This document shows positions 34,168-43,311 of a stretch of 64,000 nucleotides of DNA, one piece after another. Below the pieces are notes generated by a model. That model was given only the letters and a program-made list of their open reading frames with translations, did no database searches and had not been told where the DNA came from. Source of the stretch: Glaciimonas sp. CA11.2 (GTDB lineage Bacteria > Pseudomonadota > Gammaproteobacteria > Burkholderiales > Burkholderiaceae_D). The stretch's first letter is position 1, and the number at the start of each line of letters is the position of its first letter. Made by a program: the position numbers and the translations under genes. The stretch is taken from positions 4,340,001-4,404,000 of the forward strand of contig NZ_JAVIWL010000001.1 in assembly GCF_034314045.1 (NCBI RefSeq), read 5' to 3'.

Positions 34168-35307
34168 ATGAGGCGCCTCCTCACTATCTTCCTGCTGGCC
34201 GCGACGGGATTGCTTTCCGTTCCTGTCCACGCCCACAAGCCAAGTGACAGCTATCTCACCTTAAAGGTGAGTGATAAGTCCGTCGAAGGCCAGTGGGACA
34301 TCGCGCTTCGTGATCTCGATTTTGCCATCGGTCTGGACCAGGACGGCAACGGTGAACTGACATGGGGTGAAATCCGTGCCCATCAACGCGACATTGCTGC
34401 CTATGCGTTGGGACATCTGACGCTTTCCAATGCTGGCACCAAATGCCCCATTACGAGCGGCCTGCAGTTAGTCGATAACCACAGCGATGGCGCTTATTCA
34501 GTGTTACGTTTTACCGCGAGTTGTAGCGCGCAGATTGAAAAACTTGATGTTGATTATCGCCTTCTGTTTGACATCGATCCACAGCACCGCGGCTTGCTGA
34601 ACCTGCAATCTGGCGGTCAAAACTCAACCGCCATTTTTTCTCCGGGGACGCCGCATCAGACGTTGGTGTTGCGAGAGGCAAGCAAGCTCGCACAATTTGA
34701 AGACTATCTGATAACGGGCATCTGGCACATCTGGAAAGGATTCGATCACATCCTGTTTTTGTTATCGCTTTTGTTACCCGCGGTGCTTCAACTCGGCGAC
34801 AAGGAGCGTCGCCCATCCGATAGCTTCAAAGCGTCGTTTATCGATGTACTTAAAATCGTTACCGCTTTTACACTGGCACATTCGATGACGCTTACATTGG
34901 CGACCTTGCAGGTGATATCACTGCCGTCACGGTGGGTCGAATCAGCGATTGCGGCATCGGTTGTTTTGGCCGCACTTAACAATCTGTTCCCGTTGTTTCA
35001 GGGGAAGCGATGGATGGTGGCGTTTGCGTTCGGATTGATTCACGGCTTTGGCTTCGCTAGTGTGCTGACCGATCTGGGGCTTCCTCAGTCATCCTTGTTG
35101 TTGGCATTAGTCGGGTTTAACCTTGGTGTTGAGATCGGGCAGCTTGCCATTGTCTCGGTATTTTTGCCGTTGGCCTATGCCATTCGCAGAACGATGTTTT
35201 ATCGAAGCGCCGTTTTTTCTTTCGGCTCCAGTCTTATCGTGTTGATTGCTACGGTCTGGTTAGTAGAGCGCTTATTTGACCTGAGAATCTTTACAGTTTC
35301 TGCATAG
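34168..35307 (+). CDS. HupE/UreJ-family membrane protein with periplasmic N-domain
   Basis: 379 residues. Signal peptide (residues 1-23, cleavage near VHAHKPS), a periplasmic domain of about 170 residues with an EF-hand-like loop (DQDGNGELTWGEI, about 54-66), then about seven membrane helices of the HupE/UreJ_2 domain with the family motif WHIWKGFDHILFLLSLLLP near 187, AFTLAHSMTLTLA and LIHGFGFA. HupE/UreJ members include nickel and possibly cobalt permeases; those with a long periplasmic domain have no proven substrate. The start at 34168 is chosen for the signal peptide and the tight coupling to the TPR gene. gspG begins 21 bp after it. Confidence 0.88.
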   Translation: MRRLLTIFLLAATGLLSVPVHAHKPSDSYLTLKVSDKSVEGQWDIALRDLDFAIGLDQDGNGELTWGEIRAHQRDIAAYALGHLTLSNAGTKCPITSGLQLVDNHSDGAYSVLRFTASCSAQIEKLDVDYRLLFDIDPQHRGLLNLQSGGQNSTAIFSPGTPHQTLVLREASKLAQFEDYLITGIWHIWKGFDHILFLLSLLLPAVLQLGDKERRPSDSFKASFIDVLKIVTAFTLAHSMTLTLATLQVISLPSRWVESAIAASVVLAALNNLFPLFQGKRWMVAFAFGLIHGFGFASVLTDLGLPQSSLLLALVGFNLGVEIGQLAIVSVFLPLAYAIRRTMFYRSAVFSFGSSLIVLIATVWLVERLFDLRIFTVSA

Positions 35308-35328
35308 GAAGCAATGGGAGCCTACAAA

Positions 35329-35796
35329 ATGCATAATCCAAAAGCGCAGTTGCCATGTAAGGATTTCCCTCGCTCTGACACGCAGCGAGGTTTTACGTTG
35401 ATTGAAATAATGGTAGTCGTCGTGATCATGGGCATTCTTGCTGCGTTGGTGGTACCCAAATTAATGGGCCGGACCGACGATGCGCGCGTGATGGCTGCGC
35501 GCTCCGATATCGCAACATTGATGTCATCGCTGAAACTGTACAAGCTCGACAACCAGCGTTATCCGACCACCGAACAAGGCTTGCAAGCCTTGATTACCAA
35601 ACCAACTAGTGGCCCTGTTGCAAACGGTTGGAAAACCAACGGCTATATCGATAAGCTGCCCAAAGATCCTTGGGGTAATCCGTATCAATACTTGTCGCCC
35701 GGTATCAAAGGCGAAATTGACGTGTTCTCATATGGTGCTGATGGTCATCCCGGTGGGGAGGGTAACGATGCCGATATTGGCTCTTGGGATCTGTAA
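35329..35796 (+). CDS. gspG: Type II secretion major pseudopilin GspG
   Basis: 155 residues. After a 25-residue leader comes the prepilin peptidase site RG|FTLIE, the hydrophobic helix MVVVVIMGILAALVVP, then the T2SSG C-domain with YKLDNQRYPTTEQGLQAL, DPWGNPYQY and a Ca-site-like end DGHPGGEGNDADI. It polymerises into the periplasmic pseudopilus that pushes substrates out. GGGAG lies 8 bp before ATG 35329, so this start is better than ATG 35314. First gsp gene, 21 bp after HupE. Confidence 0.95.
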   Translation: MHNPKAQLPCKDFPRSDTQRGFTLIEIMVVVVIMGILAALVVPKLMGRTDDARVMAARSDIATLMSSLKLYKLDNQRYPTTEQGLQALITKPTSGPVANGWKTNGYIDKLPKDPWGNPYQYLSPGIKGEIDVFSYGADGHPGGEGNDADIGSWDL

Positions 35797-36274
35797 TGCG
35801 GGGAGAACGAACCGCAATCTGCGCAAAGGATTCACGTTGCTGGAGTTGCTGGTTGTGGTGGTGATTGCCGGTATCACGTTGGGACTGGTATCGCCAAATG
35901 TTTTCCAAAGCGACTATCAGGTGATGGAGCACGATGCACAACGGATTGCGCTGCTTTTACAGTTAACACGGGAGGAGGCTATTTTGCGTAATCAACCCAC
36001 AGCGTTCGAAGCTGATAGTAATAGCTATCGCTTTCTGATAAAGGAAGAAAGTGGGTGGCAATTGCTCACGCAGGATGATGTGCTGCGCGAACGTGCATTC
36101 AAACATACACCCATGCATCTATCAATGAAGCCACCGGCAACTGACGCTGGACCCTCGGTCCGTATTGCATTTGGGCGCGAGCCGGTAGACAAGCCTTTTA
36201 CGTTGACTTTTGTTAGCGGTGAAATCAGCGTTGTGATTCGCGCTGACGGCATCGGTCATTTTTGGGTGGAATAA
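35768..36274 (+). CDS. gspH: Type II secretion minor pseudopilin GspH
   Basis: 168 residues. Leader then KG|FTLLELLVVVVIAGITLGLV, followed by the GspH C-domain (RIALLLQLTREEAILRNQP). It is a minor pseudopilin below the tip complex. The start at 35768 lies inside the end of gspG (29-bp overlap) with GGGGAGGG about 6 bp upstream, so translation is coupled. Length is as usual. Confidence 0.92.
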   Translation: MPILALGICNAGRTNRNLRKGFTLLELLVVVVIAGITLGLVSPNVFQSDYQVMEHDAQRIALLLQLTREEAILRNQPTAFEADSNSYRFLIKEESGWQLLTQDDVLRERAFKHTPMHLSMKPPATDAGPSVRIAFGREPVDKPFTLTFVSGEISVVIRADGIGHFWVE

Positions 36275-36661
36275 ATGTCCACTCCACGCGTGCTTAGCTT
36301 TAAAGAGGGATTTACCCTTTTGGAAGTCTTGGTGGCATTGGTCATTGTCGCCACGGCGCTTGGCTCGAGTCTGCGTGCCGTCGGTAGCCTGACGCAAAAT
36401 AGCAATGGCTTGCGGGCTGCCATGATGGCAACCTGGTCGGCGGAAAACAAAATGACACAACTGCGTCTGGGTCATGAATGGCCTTCGATCGGCGATAGTA
36501 CCTTTAATTGTGCGCAAGGAGCATGGCAACTGCTATGCAAACAGCATGTATCAGGTACGCCGAACCCGTATTTCCGCCGGGTTGAGGTATCGGTATTTGA
36601 TGCTGCCGATCAGGAGCGCCGCATCGTCAATTTGACGCAGGTGGTACCTAATGGGCAATAG
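36275..36661 (+). CDS. gspI: Type II secretion minor pseudopilin GspI
   Basis: 128 residues. Cleavage site EG|FTLLEVLVALVIVATALG, then a short C-domain with WSAENKMTQLRLG and an ending FDAADQERR. GspI forms the pseudopilus tip with J and K. It starts immediately after the gspH stop and overlaps gspJ by 11 bp. Confidence 0.94.
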   Translation: MSTPRVLSFKEGFTLLEVLVALVIVATALGSSLRAVGSLTQNSNGLRAAMMATWSAENKMTQLRLGHEWPSIGDSTFNCAQGAWQLLCKQHVSGTPNPYFRRVEVSVFDAADQERRIVNLTQVVPNGQ

Positions 36662-37352
36662 GCGGGTTAATGGGGGCAATCTCGCTATCAAATCGTGCAA
36701 TCCGCGATCCGTTGCGCGTGGCTTCACACTAGTGGAACTCATCATCGCGATTACCATTTTGGCGCTAGTTGCTGTTCTTGGCTGGCGAGGACTGGATGGT
36801 ATTGTGCGCGCCCGCGTTGCGCTGACCGCCGAAATGGAACAAACGCGTGCCATGCAATTGACCTTTGCGCAGCTACAAAACGACTGTGCGCTGCTCGCAC
36901 CCGGTAGTTTGCTATTGGCCCGGCCTACCTTGCTGGTAGCCCAAAATCGCTTCTTACTAGTGCGATTGGTATTTTCTGATCAGCAACCAAGCCATGTTCA
37001 AATCGTTGATTACCACTTACGCAATGGTGTACTCACGCGCCAGGAATCGGTCGCAACCCGCGATTTAAACGCGCTTGATGCGATGTGGCAGACCACGCTT
37101 AACGACTCAAGTAATGATACAGATAACTTATCACCGAACACGCAGATGGTGGTTTTGCAATCGAATGTCGCGACTATGCAGCTTCGATTATGGGGAAGCG
37201 ACGGATTAGGATGGCGCCAACCCGACTCATCCGGAGGAGCTAGTCTGGACGTCAGGCCAGGTGCCAACCGATGGACTGGGCTTGAAGTCGCCTTACAGCC
37301 GCGCGGACGTGATAGCAACATGATCAAAATTTTCTTGTTAGGCGCGACATGA
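36651..37352 (+). CDS. gspJ: Type II secretion minor pseudopilin GspJ
   Basis: 233 residues. Leader of 23, then RG|FTLVELIIAITILALVAVLG, and the GspJ C-domain (about 55-230). Forms the I-J-K tip complex. Overlaps gspI by 11 bp and gspK by 4 bp. Confidence 0.94.
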   Translation: MGNRRVNGGNLAIKSCNPRSVARGFTLVELIIAITILALVAVLGWRGLDGIVRARVALTAEMEQTRAMQLTFAQLQNDCALLAPGSLLLARPTLLVAQNRFLLVRLVFSDQQPSHVQIVDYHLRNGVLTRQESVATRDLNALDAMWQTTLNDSSNDTDNLSPNTQMVVLQSNVATMQLRLWGSDGLGWRQPDSSGGASLDVRPGANRWTGLEVALQPRGRDSNMIKIFLLGAT

Positions 37353-38344
37353 GAGTATCTGCCCCGCGCCCATTTTCCTCCCGTTTTTCGCAGCGCGGCA
37401 TAGCGGTGGTAACAGCTTTGTTGTTGACAACCTTGGCAGTCACCATTGTAGCCAACCTGTTCTGGCAACAGCAAGTGCAGATACGCTCCCTTGACAACCA
37501 GCGCATGCAGCTTCAGAAAATGTGGGTAATGCGTGGCGCGATGGATTGGGCCAGTTTGGTTTTACGTACGGGCGGGCGGCAATCCCTTGTAGATCATTTA
37601 AACCAGCCATGGGCTACACCACTGGCGGATACGCGCCTTGAACAGTATCTCGATGACGGACGATCCGGTGTCGATTCTGCTGGCGATGCTGGAGATACCG
37701 TCCTTTCCGGTAACATTATCGACGCTCAATCACGCTACAACCTGAATAACCTCAGCGCCAATGGCGTCGTTAATCCCGATGAGCTGGCAGTTTTCAAACG
37801 CCTTCTGGAGAACCTGCATGTTCCTGTCAGTGTGGCCACGGTTGTGGCGCAGGCTATCGCCGCCGGGCAACCAATCCTCATACCCGTGGCAGCATCGGGG
37901 CAACAAACGCTCCACTCCAGGGACGCGACTCTTCCGATCATGCAAACTGACGATTTATTGTCTTTACCCAACTTTACGCTGGAAATGCTTCTTCAAATGA
38001 AGGAGTTTGTCGTAGTGCTACCGGTTCCGACTCCGGTAAATGTCAATACCGCTCCGGCAGAAGTACTGGCGGCGTGCTTAGGAAAACTAACCTTGGCGGA
38101 CGCCCAAACGCTGGTTGCTAGCCGACGGAATGCACCGTTTGTAGACGTGCAACAAGTGTTGGAGCGAATGACACAACTGTTTTCCACGCAATCCTCTTTG
38201 ACTGCCAACGTTGGCGTTTCCAGTAATTTTTTCTTCGTCAGTAGCAAGATTCGCATGGGCCGCGCTGTACTCAAAACGGTATCGCTGATACAGCGCACCA
38301 ATAATCGTAGCGGCAGCAGCATTTTGTGGATCAGAGAACAATGA
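37349..38344 (+). CDS. gspK: Type II secretion tip pseudopilin GspK
   Basis: 331 residues. N-terminal leader, then RG|IAVVTALLLTTLAVTIVANLF, without the Glu at +5, as is usual for GspK. The large C-domain includes DAQSRYNLNNL, a typical K motif, and VPTPVNVNTAPAEVL. GspK caps the pseudopilus. ATGA overlap with gspJ. Confidence 0.94.
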   Translation: MRVSAPRPFSSRFSQRGIAVVTALLLTTLAVTIVANLFWQQQVQIRSLDNQRMQLQKMWVMRGAMDWASLVLRTGGRQSLVDHLNQPWATPLADTRLEQYLDDGRSGVDSAGDAGDTVLSGNIIDAQSRYNLNNLSANGVVNPDELAVFKRLLENLHVPVSVATVVAQAIAAGQPILIPVAASGQQTLHSRDATLPIMQTDDLLSLPNFTLEMLLQMKEFVVVLPVPTPVNVNTAPAEVLAACLGKLTLADAQTLVASRRNAPFVDVQQVLERMTQLFSTQSSLTANVGVSSNFFFVSSKIRMGRAVLKTVSLIQRTNNRSGSSILWIREQ

Positions 38345-38357
38345 AGGGTTATCAGTT

Positions 38358-39632
38358 TTGAGTACTTTATATATTCGACTACCTCTGAGGACCACGATCA
38401 ATTCCGCAGCGGCGTTACCCATGCCGGATTGTCGGTTCGCGCTAATATCCGAACAGGGCCGCATCGTTGATCAAGGAACGAACCAACTGTCCGGTCTGGC
38501 TGAACATATTGGCGCCGCCACGCGAGTGGTCTTGATAGTAGCGGCTGGCGACGTCAATCTGTTGCGACTGCCGATTCCGCCGTTGTCAGATACCAAATTG
38601 AGATTGGCATTGCCGAATCTTGTTGAAGAGCATTTGCTGACTGACCCGCACGATTGCGTGATTGTTGCGAGCCGGAAGAGTAATGGTTCCAACGGTAATC
38701 TCCGCCTCATTGCCGTGGTGCAACGGGATTGGCTGGCGTTGATAGTGAAGACCGTGCTATCGCTTGGCGCCAACAAACTCGTGGCGTTGCCAGCGCAGCT
38801 TTGCCTGCCGCTGCCCGAGGCCGGAACAGCCGTCGCTGCCGTTACCGATTACGGTGCTGATATGGATGTCACGTTGCGACTCGCTGAGAATGACGGCATG
38901 GGCTGGTTAATTAGTCCGCTTCCGGGGCAGTCGGCAGCACAAGCGGTGTTGTATGGACTGACTACCATTGTGCCGCATCAGTTGGTGACACTTTATGTAG
39001 ATGAATCTAGCCGGTCGGCTTATGAGGAACTCGGCGACGAGCAGGTCACGGTAATCCCTGACGAATGGGAGCGCTGGGTTGGTGGCGCTCAAAAATTGAC
39101 GAAGAGTGGCGGCCTTGATTTGATGGACGGACTGACGGTTAGAGGGGCACGCACCGATGTTAATTGGCGTCGATGGCGCTGGCCTCTGGGATTGGCAACA
39201 GCATTGCTGTTAGTAAATATTTTCAGCTTAAATGTGGAATGGTGGCGCATGCGCCGAGAAGCCAGCAGTATCCGGGCCGATATGGCGCAAAGCTACCTTG
39301 TCGCCTATCCAAACGAGAGCGTGATTATTGATCCCATTGCACAAATGAAACAGAAAATTGCCCTTATGGAACGGCGCAGTGGTCAACTTGGGGCTGACGA
39401 CTTTTTGGTGCTCACGGCCGGTTTCGGCCAGGCTTGGGCCGCACTGCCACGCAGTGCCGGGAAGAATGCGATTATTGCGCTTGAATATCATGACCGCAGT
39501 TTGCTAGTGCGTTTAAAAAATGCCGCCGAAGCCAATGCCATTGAAGTACAAATGAGGAGCGCTTTGGAGGCTAATCAGTTAACGCTGATTAAGCCAACTT
39601 CCGGCATATGGCAGATCAGGAGTATCAAGTGA
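38358..39632 (+). CDS. gspL: Type II secretion inner-membrane protein GspL
   Basis: 424 residues. Cytoplasmic actin-like N-domain (about 1-260) with LRLPIPPLSDTKLRLALPNL, one membrane helix (about 277-293, LGLATALLLVNIFSLNV), periplasmic C-domain. GspL anchors the ATPase GspE to the inner-membrane platform with GspM. TTG start with GAAGGG 9 bp upstream; no in-frame ATG fits, so this is probably the real start. Confidence 0.9.
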   Translation: MSTLYIRLPLRTTINSAAALPMPDCRFALISEQGRIVDQGTNQLSGLAEHIGAATRVVLIVAAGDVNLLRLPIPPLSDTKLRLALPNLVEEHLLTDPHDCVIVASRKSNGSNGNLRLIAVVQRDWLALIVKTVLSLGANKLVALPAQLCLPLPEAGTAVAAVTDYGADMDVTLRLAENDGMGWLISPLPGQSAAQAVLYGLTTIVPHQLVTLYVDESSRSAYEELGDEQVTVIPDEWERWVGGAQKLTKSGGLDLMDGLTVRGARTDVNWRRWRWPLGLATALLLVNIFSLNVEWWRMRREASSIRADMAQSYLVAYPNESVIIDPIAQMKQKIALMERRSGQLGADDFLVLTAGFGQAWAALPRSAGKNAIIALEYHDRSLLVRLKNAAEANAIEVQMRSALEANQLTLIKPTSGIWQIRSIK

Positions 39633-40183
39633 ATTCTCCGTCCAATCCATTGCGGTCGACTTGGGGAAAAATGCGGAGGTCGGCAACCGATTTCTGGTTA
39701 CAACGAAATCTTCGTGAACGCCGCTTGCTGAGCGCTTCTGCGATATTCATCGTGCTGGTCATCATGCATTTATTGTTGATTGGGCCAGCACTGTCAGGAA
39801 GGGCGCGCTTGCAAAAAGACTTGCCGACACTGCGTCAGCAATCGGTAGAAATGCAATCCTTGACGGCAATAGCTGCAACGCTATCGAGTCGCCAGGCAGC
39901 AGAGCGCATTTTGCCATTGAGCAAGGAAACGGTAGAAGCCACGCTTAAGAGCAAAGGTCTACATCCGCAAAATGTGAGCATGAGTGGTGACATTGCGAAG
40001 GTGCAATTGTCTCAGGTGGATTTTGTCAGCTTGCTTGACTGGCTTGACAATGCCCAAAAGTCCGCACATTGGGAAATTACGGAGGCCAATATTAACGCGC
40101 TTGATGATCCCGGTACGGGAAAAAGTGCGCAGCCCGGGATCGTGAATGCGAGTGTCACGCTCGTGGGGCAAAAGCATGAGTAG
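39629..40183 (+). CDS. gspM: Type II secretion inner-membrane protein GspM
   Basis: 184 residues. N-terminal cytoplasmic tail with RNLRERRLLSASA, membrane helix (about 38-55), periplasmic ferredoxin-like domain. Partner of GspL. GTG 39629 is chosen because it overlaps the gspL stop as GTGA with AGGAG 6-7 bp before it; the longer frame from ATG 39608 is less likely. Confidence 0.88.
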   Translation: MNSPSNPLRSTWGKMRRSATDFWLQRNLRERRLLSASAIFIVLVIMHLLLIGPALSGRARLQKDLPTLRQQSVEMQSLTAIAATLSSRQAAERILPLSKETVEATLKSKGLHPQNVSMSGDIAKVQLSQVDFVSLLDWLDNAQKSAHWEITEANINALDDPGTGKSAQPGIVNASVTLVGQKHE

Positions 40184-40264
40184 CGTCTTGGATATCAGCC
40201 AGTATTTCAGCGTAAACAGCAGATTTTATTTTGGTTCCAGGCTGATTAAGTCAGTGAGAACATT

Positions 40265-41050
40265 ATGCGGGCGTTAACCCTTGGAATCAGGTGGGCCGGA
40301 GCCGCAACATTGAGTGTGCTAATAACGGTGTTGGTTTTTCTCCCAGCGGCGTGGTTGGGGCCGCTATTAGAAAATAAGACAGGCGGCCGAATCACCTTGG
40401 GCGATACACAAGGTTCGTTGTGGCGGGGCTCTGCTTTTATCGGCGTTGCGGCCAACGACAACGGTCCCGTGATGCCGTTGTTGCCAGGTCGATTGGTCTG
40501 GCATCTTTCGCCGCTGGTATTGGTGGGATTGGTGGACGCGACATTCGCAAATGTGCAAGTACTGTCGCAACCGGTCACGGTACGCGGCAACTGGACTAGC
40601 TTGACCATCAGTGCGGCGAGTGTTGCGGTCCCGGCAGAACGGTTGATGGCATTTGGTGCGCCCTTAAACACACTACAGCCATCAGGGATGATTCGGTTAG
40701 CCTGGAATCCCATGACGCTCCTAAGGACGACTAAGGGCCTGGATTTGCACGGAGTGATGACACTAGACATGATCGGGATCGGATCGCGCCTTTCGCCGGT
40801 CAAGCCGCACGGCAGTTATCGTATGCATTTTGATTGGATGGGTAGCCAGGCAGGGTTAACGTTGAAGACAATAACCGGATCATTATTACTGAATGGTAGT
40901 GGTAATTTACACAACAGTCATGTACAGTTTTCAGGAACAGCAGAAGCGGCGGCGGGGCAAGAGAAACAATTGGCGATGATACTGAGTTTAATCGGCCAAC
41001 CTCGCCATCTGAACGGGAAAAACGTTACCGATCTAGATTTCAAATCTTGA
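40265..41050 (+). CDS. gspN: Type II secretion protein GspN
   Basis: 261 residues. N-terminal membrane anchor (about 8-32), then a periplasmic domain with ITLGDTQGSLWRGSA, typical of the T2SSN family. GspN is an accessory inner-membrane part found only in some type II systems. It follows gspM after 81 bp, and its stop overlaps the gspD region by a few bases. Confidence 0.88.
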   Translation: MRALTLGIRWAGAATLSVLITVLVFLPAAWLGPLLENKTGGRITLGDTQGSLWRGSAFIGVAANDNGPVMPLLPGRLVWHLSPLVLVGLVDATFANVQVLSQPVTVRGNWTSLTISAASVAVPAERLMAFGAPLNTLQPSGMIRLAWNPMTLLRTTKGLDLHGVMTLDMIGIGSRLSPVKPHGSYRMHFDWMGSQAGLTLKTITGSLLLNGSGNLHNSHVQFSGTAEAAAGQEKQLAMILSLIGQPRHLNGKNVTDLDFKS

Positions 41051-41058
41051 AAGATAAA

Positions 41059-43311
41059 ATGCATCTCTTCACCCCCTCACCATTGGTATCGCTCAGCTGG
41101 CGTGTCGCCATTATGACGTTGCTGACTTGCGTAACTGCGGCCACCGTCCCCTCTGTCTTTGCAGCAACTATTAAAGATAATATAAATGACGGCGTCGGCG
41201 GTCAGGCAATAATGAATTTTGTCGGTGCTGACATCGAGTCGGTGATCAAAGCCATCGGACAGTACACCAATAGGACATTCATCATTGATCCGAGGGTTAA
41301 GGGAACGATCAATCTGGTGTCGGAAAAACCGCTGAGCAAATCGCAGGCCTTCGCATTGCTGGCATCAACTCTGCGTCTACAAGGTTACGCGGTGGTGCAG
41401 GGCGACGGCTTCGTTAAAGTGGTTCCTGAGGCGGACGCCAAGTTGCAACTAGGCGCGATACCTTCGGCGGGTGTCAGAGGCGACCAGATTGCAACGCAGA
41501 TATTTGCGCTGAACTACGAATCTGCAAGCAATATCCTTCCAATATTACGGCCATTGATTTCGCCAAACAATACGATCAATGCCAACCCCGGCAACAACAC
41601 ACTAGTGGTCACCGACTATGCCCAAAATCTGCAGCGCCTCGGAAAAATGATTGCTGCGCTCGACGTGCCAGCGGTCAGAGATCTGGATGTCATACCGGTG
41701 CGCTATGCAGTGGCCAGCGATATCGCTGTTATGGCGAGTAAATTGCTTGATACCGGTGCTGTTACACAAGGAGGAAACGATAGCGCGCGCACCATGATTC
41801 TGGCCGATTCCAGAACTAATTCGCTGGTTATTCGCGCGCCTTCTGCGGCGCGCGCCATGTTGGCAAAAGCGCTGATTACCAAGCTTGATCAGCCCACGAC
41901 GCAGGTTGGCAATGTACATGTGGTTTACCTGAAAAATGCCGATGCCGTAAAGCTGGTGAAAACGTTGCGCTCCATTGTTTCGTTCGACAGCTCGGCAACC
42001 ACGGCCGGTCCTTCGTCCAGCGGTCCGGCTTCCAACGTTAACGCTGGTGGGGCATTCCAGAATACGAACAGCGGCGCATCCGGTACGTTAATGTCAAGCG
42101 CATCGTCGGCTTCGGTCGGCAGTCCCGTCCCATCAGTCGGAGGTGGCGCCGGCTTTATTCAGGCGGATGAAACGACTAATACGCTGATCATTACTGCCAG
42201 TGATGCTGTCTATCGTAATATGCGCGGCGTTATCGATCAACTCGATACGCGGCGCGCGCAGGTCTATGTTGAAGCCTTAATCGTTGAGGTGACAGATACG
42301 GCGGCAAGCGAGATCGGCGTGCAGTGGCTGGCCCTCAGCGGAGATAAAAATAGTGCTTATCGCGTCGGCGGAGGCACGGGATTTACCGGAACGAATACAG
42401 GCATCACTAGCGGCAACCTGTTCAATACTGCGATCGCTCTGCAAGCGAATTCTGGCGCATTGCCTAACTTCGGCGCTGGCTTGCAGCTCGGCGTGTTTCG
42501 CCAGATTGCAGGAAAAATTGGCTTAGGTGCGCTTGCCAGTGCCTTGAACGCCACGAGCGGCAGCAACGTGCTATCGATGCCAAACTTGCTGACGCTGGAT
42601 AATGAAGAGGCGCGGATCGTGGTCGGACAAAACGTTCCTTTTGTGACTGGATCGTACGCCACAACGGGTGGAACCACCACCAATCCCTTTACCACAGTCG
42701 ATCGAAAGGACGTGGGAACTGCGCTCAAAATTAAGCCGCATATTTCCGAAGGTGGTACTGTGCGGCTGGAAATTTCTCAAGAAGTGTCAGCGGTGGTCCC
42801 GAGTACCGCATCCAATCAGAATGGGCCAACTACCACCAAGCGGTCGCTAGAGACGAATGTGCTAATTGATGATGGCGGCATCATCGCATTGGGTGGTCTG
42901 ATTGGGGACGATAACGAACATACTATCCAGAAGGTACCCTTGCTGGGGGATCTGCCATTTATTGGTAATTTATTTAAATATCAGTCTGGCTCCCGCAACA
43001 AAACCAATCTGATGATCTTCCTTCGCCCCACCATTATCCGCAACAAGGAGCAGAGCGCTACGATCGTTGCTGACCGTTACGATTACATGCGTAATGCCCA
43101 GATTAGTGTTCAGCCGAACAAAAGTATTCTTACCGATTTCGGTTCCTCCGTGACACCAACACTAGAAGATGGCGGTCCGTTCGTCGATCTCAGGTCGAGA
43201 CAGCAACGTGCTCCGGACATGCTGATCCCAGAGCAGCAGCAAGGTACAGCAGATAAACTCGGAATAGAAGTAAGGGAATCACCGGAAGTGTTGAAGGAAA
43301 AAATGCCATGA
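41059..43311 (+). CDS. gspD: Type II secretion outer-membrane secretin GspD
   Basis: 750 residues. Signal peptide (cleavage near VFAATIKD, about residue 37), N0-N3 periplasmic domains (N0: MNFVGADIESVIKAIGQYT), a Ser/Gly-rich stretch within N3 (about 320-365) and the C-terminal secretin domain with VPLLGDLPFIGNLF and the TNLMIFLRPTI end. It forms the outer-membrane pore. ATG 41059 is preferred over a TTG at 41047. After the secretin domain there is an S-domain-like tail of about 90 residues, where a pilotin could bind. Confidence 0.95.
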   Translation: MHLFTPSPLVSLSWRVAIMTLLTCVTAATVPSVFAATIKDNINDGVGGQAIMNFVGADIESVIKAIGQYTNRTFIIDPRVKGTINLVSEKPLSKSQAFALLASTLRLQGYAVVQGDGFVKVVPEADAKLQLGAIPSAGVRGDQIATQIFALNYESASNILPILRPLISPNNTINANPGNNTLVVTDYAQNLQRLGKMIAALDVPAVRDLDVIPVRYAVASDIAVMASKLLDTGAVTQGGNDSARTMILADSRTNSLVIRAPSAARAMLAKALITKLDQPTTQVGNVHVVYLKNADAVKLVKTLRSIVSFDSSATTAGPSSSGPASNVNAGGAFQNTNSGASGTLMSSASSASVGSPVPSVGGGAGFIQADETTNTLIITASDAVYRNMRGVIDQLDTRRAQVYVEALIVEVTDTAASEIGVQWLALSGDKNSAYRVGGGTGFTGTNTGITSGNLFNTAIALQANSGALPNFGAGLQLGVFRQIAGKIGLGALASALNATSGSNVLSMPNLLTLDNEEARIVVGQNVPFVTGSYATTGGTTTNPFTTVDRKDVGTALKIKPHISEGGTVRLEISQEVSAVVPSTASNQNGPTTTKRSLETNVLIDDGGIIALGGLIGDDNEHTIQKVPLLGDLPFIGNLFKYQSGSRNKTNLMIFLRPTIIRNKEQSATIVADRYDYMRNAQISVQPNKSILTDFGSSVTPTLEDGGPFVDLRSRQQRAPDMLIPEQQQGTADKLGIEVRESPEVLKEKMP